A DNA stretch of 22,522 nt from Parachlorella kessleri (taxonomy: Eukaryota > Chlorophyta > Trebouxiophyceae > Chlorellales > Chlorellaceae), in assembly GCA_001598975.1 (NCBI GenBank), contig BBXU01001980.1:1-22522 (forward strand), in the 5' to 3' direction. The translations under genes and the position numbers were made by a program. Positions 21,200-22,522 of the stretch are shown here, one piece after another. The notes under the pieces were generated by a model. The model did not search any database. It had not been told where the DNA came from and saw only the letters and a list, made by a program, of their open reading frames with translations. Numbering within the stretch: position 1 is the first letter of the stretch; each line of letters opens with the position of its first letter.

Positions 21200-21507
21200 T
21201 AACATCAAATCGGGGGTCCCTCCCCCAGCAAGTTGGGTACCACTTTCCCCCTCCCGGGAAGGCCAAAAAATCAGCAACCTCCCGGGTTCGAACCCGTGAC
21301 CCATGGCACGACAAGGGGGTCCCGTATCCTGGTGGTATCCCATGGCGGGGTAGCCTGGTGTGCAGCTAAATGCGCCGTGGTTGAAGAATGGGCCCCACAA
21401 CCATTGAAACACAACAACACCGAGCGAAAGGCGAAAGCCTAACTCTGTTTTCACGTCAATGTTGTTTGTGAATTGGCTGCCGAGGTAAATAAATAAATAA
21501 ATAAATA
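21200..21507 (+). mobile_element. Possible tRNA-derived SINE with (TAAA)n tail
   Basis: GGGTTCGAACCC at about 21283-21294 fits the RNA polymerase III B box (GGTTCGANNCC). About 50 bases upstream, AGCAAGTTGGGTACC (about 21229-21243) resembles an A box. The unit ends in (TAAA)5TA at 21486-21507, the kind of simple tail shown by SINEs and LINEs. No full cloverleaf folds: acceptor pairing is partial and the region between the arms is too long, so it is not a working tRNA. Boundaries and target-site duplications were not found. The tail could equally be the (TTTA)n end of a minus-strand LINE. Confidence 0.35.
21486..21507. repeat. (TAAA)5 microsatellite
   Basis: Five TAAA units plus TA, flanked by GC-rich sequence on both sides. 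The sharp composition change suggests a retroelement 3' end. Confidence 0.85.
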
Positions 21508-21697
21508 CGCCCAGGCCTCGCCGCCCAGCCGTAGTTGGGCGCCGAGTGATGCCCGTTGGGCACCGGCCAGGGGCGTGGGTTTAGGGAGCGCCATCGGTTG
21601 TACCTCATGGGCATGTAGCCCACAAGGTGGCCTCAGGCGCTACCGGGTGGAGGGCGAGGGTGGGTATGACCCACCCGGCCTCCCAGCCCAGCAAGAG

Positions 21698-21916
21698 TTA
21701 ACCCATGCCCTGGCGGGGGGTGCGCCGTGCTGAGATGGAAAAGCTGCCGTGGGGGAGACGCTCCATGCTGCGGCGTGCCTTTACAATTTGTCTTAGGGAT
21801 GTGACGGCGTGGATGTGGAGCTTTTTCATGAGTTTGAGTGCTTCTGCGCTAGTGAGGCCCAGCTTTTCTAGTGTTGTCTGGGTTGGACGGTATATACTGC
21901 CAGAACGGCCCAACAC
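21698..21916 (-). CDS. Unknown ORF, possible retroelement remnant
   Basis: A 72-residue open frame with a well-formed helical stretch (TTLEKLGLTSAEALKLMKKL) and a basic segment (SLRQIVKARRSMERLPHG). I do not recognise the family. It lies between a LINE tail and a (TTTA)n tract on the same strand, so it may be part of a retrotransposon's last ORF or a separate element. The ATG sits near the start of the open frame, so an upstream exon or truncation is possible. Confidence 0.25.
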   Translation of the reverse strand: MLGRSGSIYRPTQTTLEKLGLTSAEALKLMKKLHIHAVTSLRQIVKARRSMERLPHGSFSISARRTPRQGMG

Positions 21917-22209
21917 TAGTCTAGTCTAACAGCGTACCGCCACCTGACCATGCTGCCGTGAGTCCCACAAATGGGGCCAACAAAAAGCCAGGATGTACTA
22001 TGCCCACAAACCACAAGATCCAAGTACCAATTCTTAATGGCATGCACCATCCGTCCGGACGGGGAAACCAACAGAAAACACAACCAAAGGTCTATCCCAC
22101 CAAGCTTCTCCATGTGTCCTTCATAGCACAAGCACTTAGCCAATAGAAGGCAACCCGCGAGCCGCCCCCAGCGTTCATTTTGGCCTGCTGCTGCCGTCCG
22201 GCCCCGCTC
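21917..22209. other. Spacer inside the repeat-rich block
   Basis: About 290 bases with only short open frames and no recognisable domain. It may be 3' sequence of the element whose tail lies at 22210-22522. Confidence 0.3.
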
Positions 22210-22522
22210 AGGTCTAGCTGCTTCAGATGCTCCTCATGACCTGGGGTAGCAAGGGGTTGGCAAGCCGCCCCCGCCGCCCCACCCCCTCTGGCAGAGTGGC
22301 CCATAAGATGCACTTAGCTAAGCGCGACTCAGGCATACGTCCCAGGTGCCCAAGGAACCGCAACGACCGGCGCCGCCAGTGGACCACAACACTATCGAAG
22401 GGCTTGTCCTCCTGCCCACACCGCCTATACAACTCCTCATCACTGATGTGGTCCCTCCACCTCAACCCTAGCATCCGGCGCATGCAGCCCTTGACAAAGA
22501 CATCCAGACGGTGTTGCTGAGA
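22210..22522 (-). mobile_element. LINE fragment, reverse-transcriptase C-terminal tail (copy 2)
   Basis: The minus-strand frame is open to the right edge and reads HRLDVFVKGCMRRMLGLRW, RDHISDEELYRRCGQ, SLRFLGHLGRMPESRLAKC and GVGRRGRLANPLL, ending at 22223. This is the standard post-RT tail of LINE-type retrotransposons. It is better preserved than copy 1, and the rest of the element (RT, endonuclease) should lie beyond the window. It faces the same way as copy 1, about 1.6 kb away. Confidence 0.8.

Noticed and set aside
21225..21310. Functional tRNA gene
   Set aside because: The T-arm-like sequence lacks good flanking pairs, the acceptor pairs only partly, and the segment between the arms is too long. 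Kept only as a possible SINE promoter.
21053..21454. 133-residue minus-strand frame with HGFEPGRLL
   Set aside because: The GFEP string is the usual spurious translation of a tRNA-type B box; no protein family is evident.

Overview
This looks like nuclear DNA from a green alga, probably Chlorophyceae (Chlamydomonas/Haematococcus-like). The evidence is eukaryotic gene structure with many short exons, introns that mostly end in TGCAG, donors such as GTGGGT and GTGAGT, GC- and alanine-rich coding sequence with GCN/CAG triplet tracts, one TGTAA polyadenylation signal, and plant/algal protein families. The species is a guess. No bacterial operon, CRISPR array or rRNA gene is visible. I assembled the exon models by hand: I matched splice sites, required every junction to keep the reading frame, and compared the products with protein families recalled from memory.

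Layout. (1) 228-2580, minus: a probably plastid-targeted FAD-dependent oxidoreductase of the DAO fold, whose C-terminus runs off the left edge or is broken. (2) 2905-8054, plus: a 1118-residue co-chaperone with a long coiled coil, a 500-residue low-complexity linker, TPRs and a C-terminal J domain with an intact HPD. (3) 8677-9419, plus: a 150-residue PLAC8 cysteine-rich protein in four exons, one of them 26 nt, with one GC-AG intron; no single open frame shows it whole. (4) 9912-12952, minus: HUS1, a subunit of the 9-1-1 DNA-damage clamp, in seven exons. (5) 13335-18084, plus: a 668-residue leucine-rich-repeat protein in nine exons, ending in a YxxxxL-phi motif like those that bind eIF4E. (6) 18534-19581, minus: a GCK-domain protein with twin cysteine motifs; its start is unsure. 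(7) About 20616-22522: a repeat-rich end with two decayed copies of a LINE reverse-transcriptase C-terminal tail, a possible tRNA-derived SINE, a (TAAA)n tract and an unknown ORF.

The genes are single transcription units with unrelated jobs (redox, protein folding, membrane/cysteine-rich protein, genome checkpoint, LRR adaptor, probable mitochondrial or redox-linked GCK protein). FAD/DnaJ and HUS1/LRR are head-to-head pairs that may share promoters. PLAC8/HUS1 and LRR/GCK are tail-to-tail.

The points most worth a second look are the possible eIF4E-binding motif on the LRR protein, a perfect 10-bp hairpin that takes in the HUS1 start codon, the inverted repeat upstream of PLAC8, and the DnaJ/TPR coiled-coil architecture. 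I found no convincing multi-gene system.
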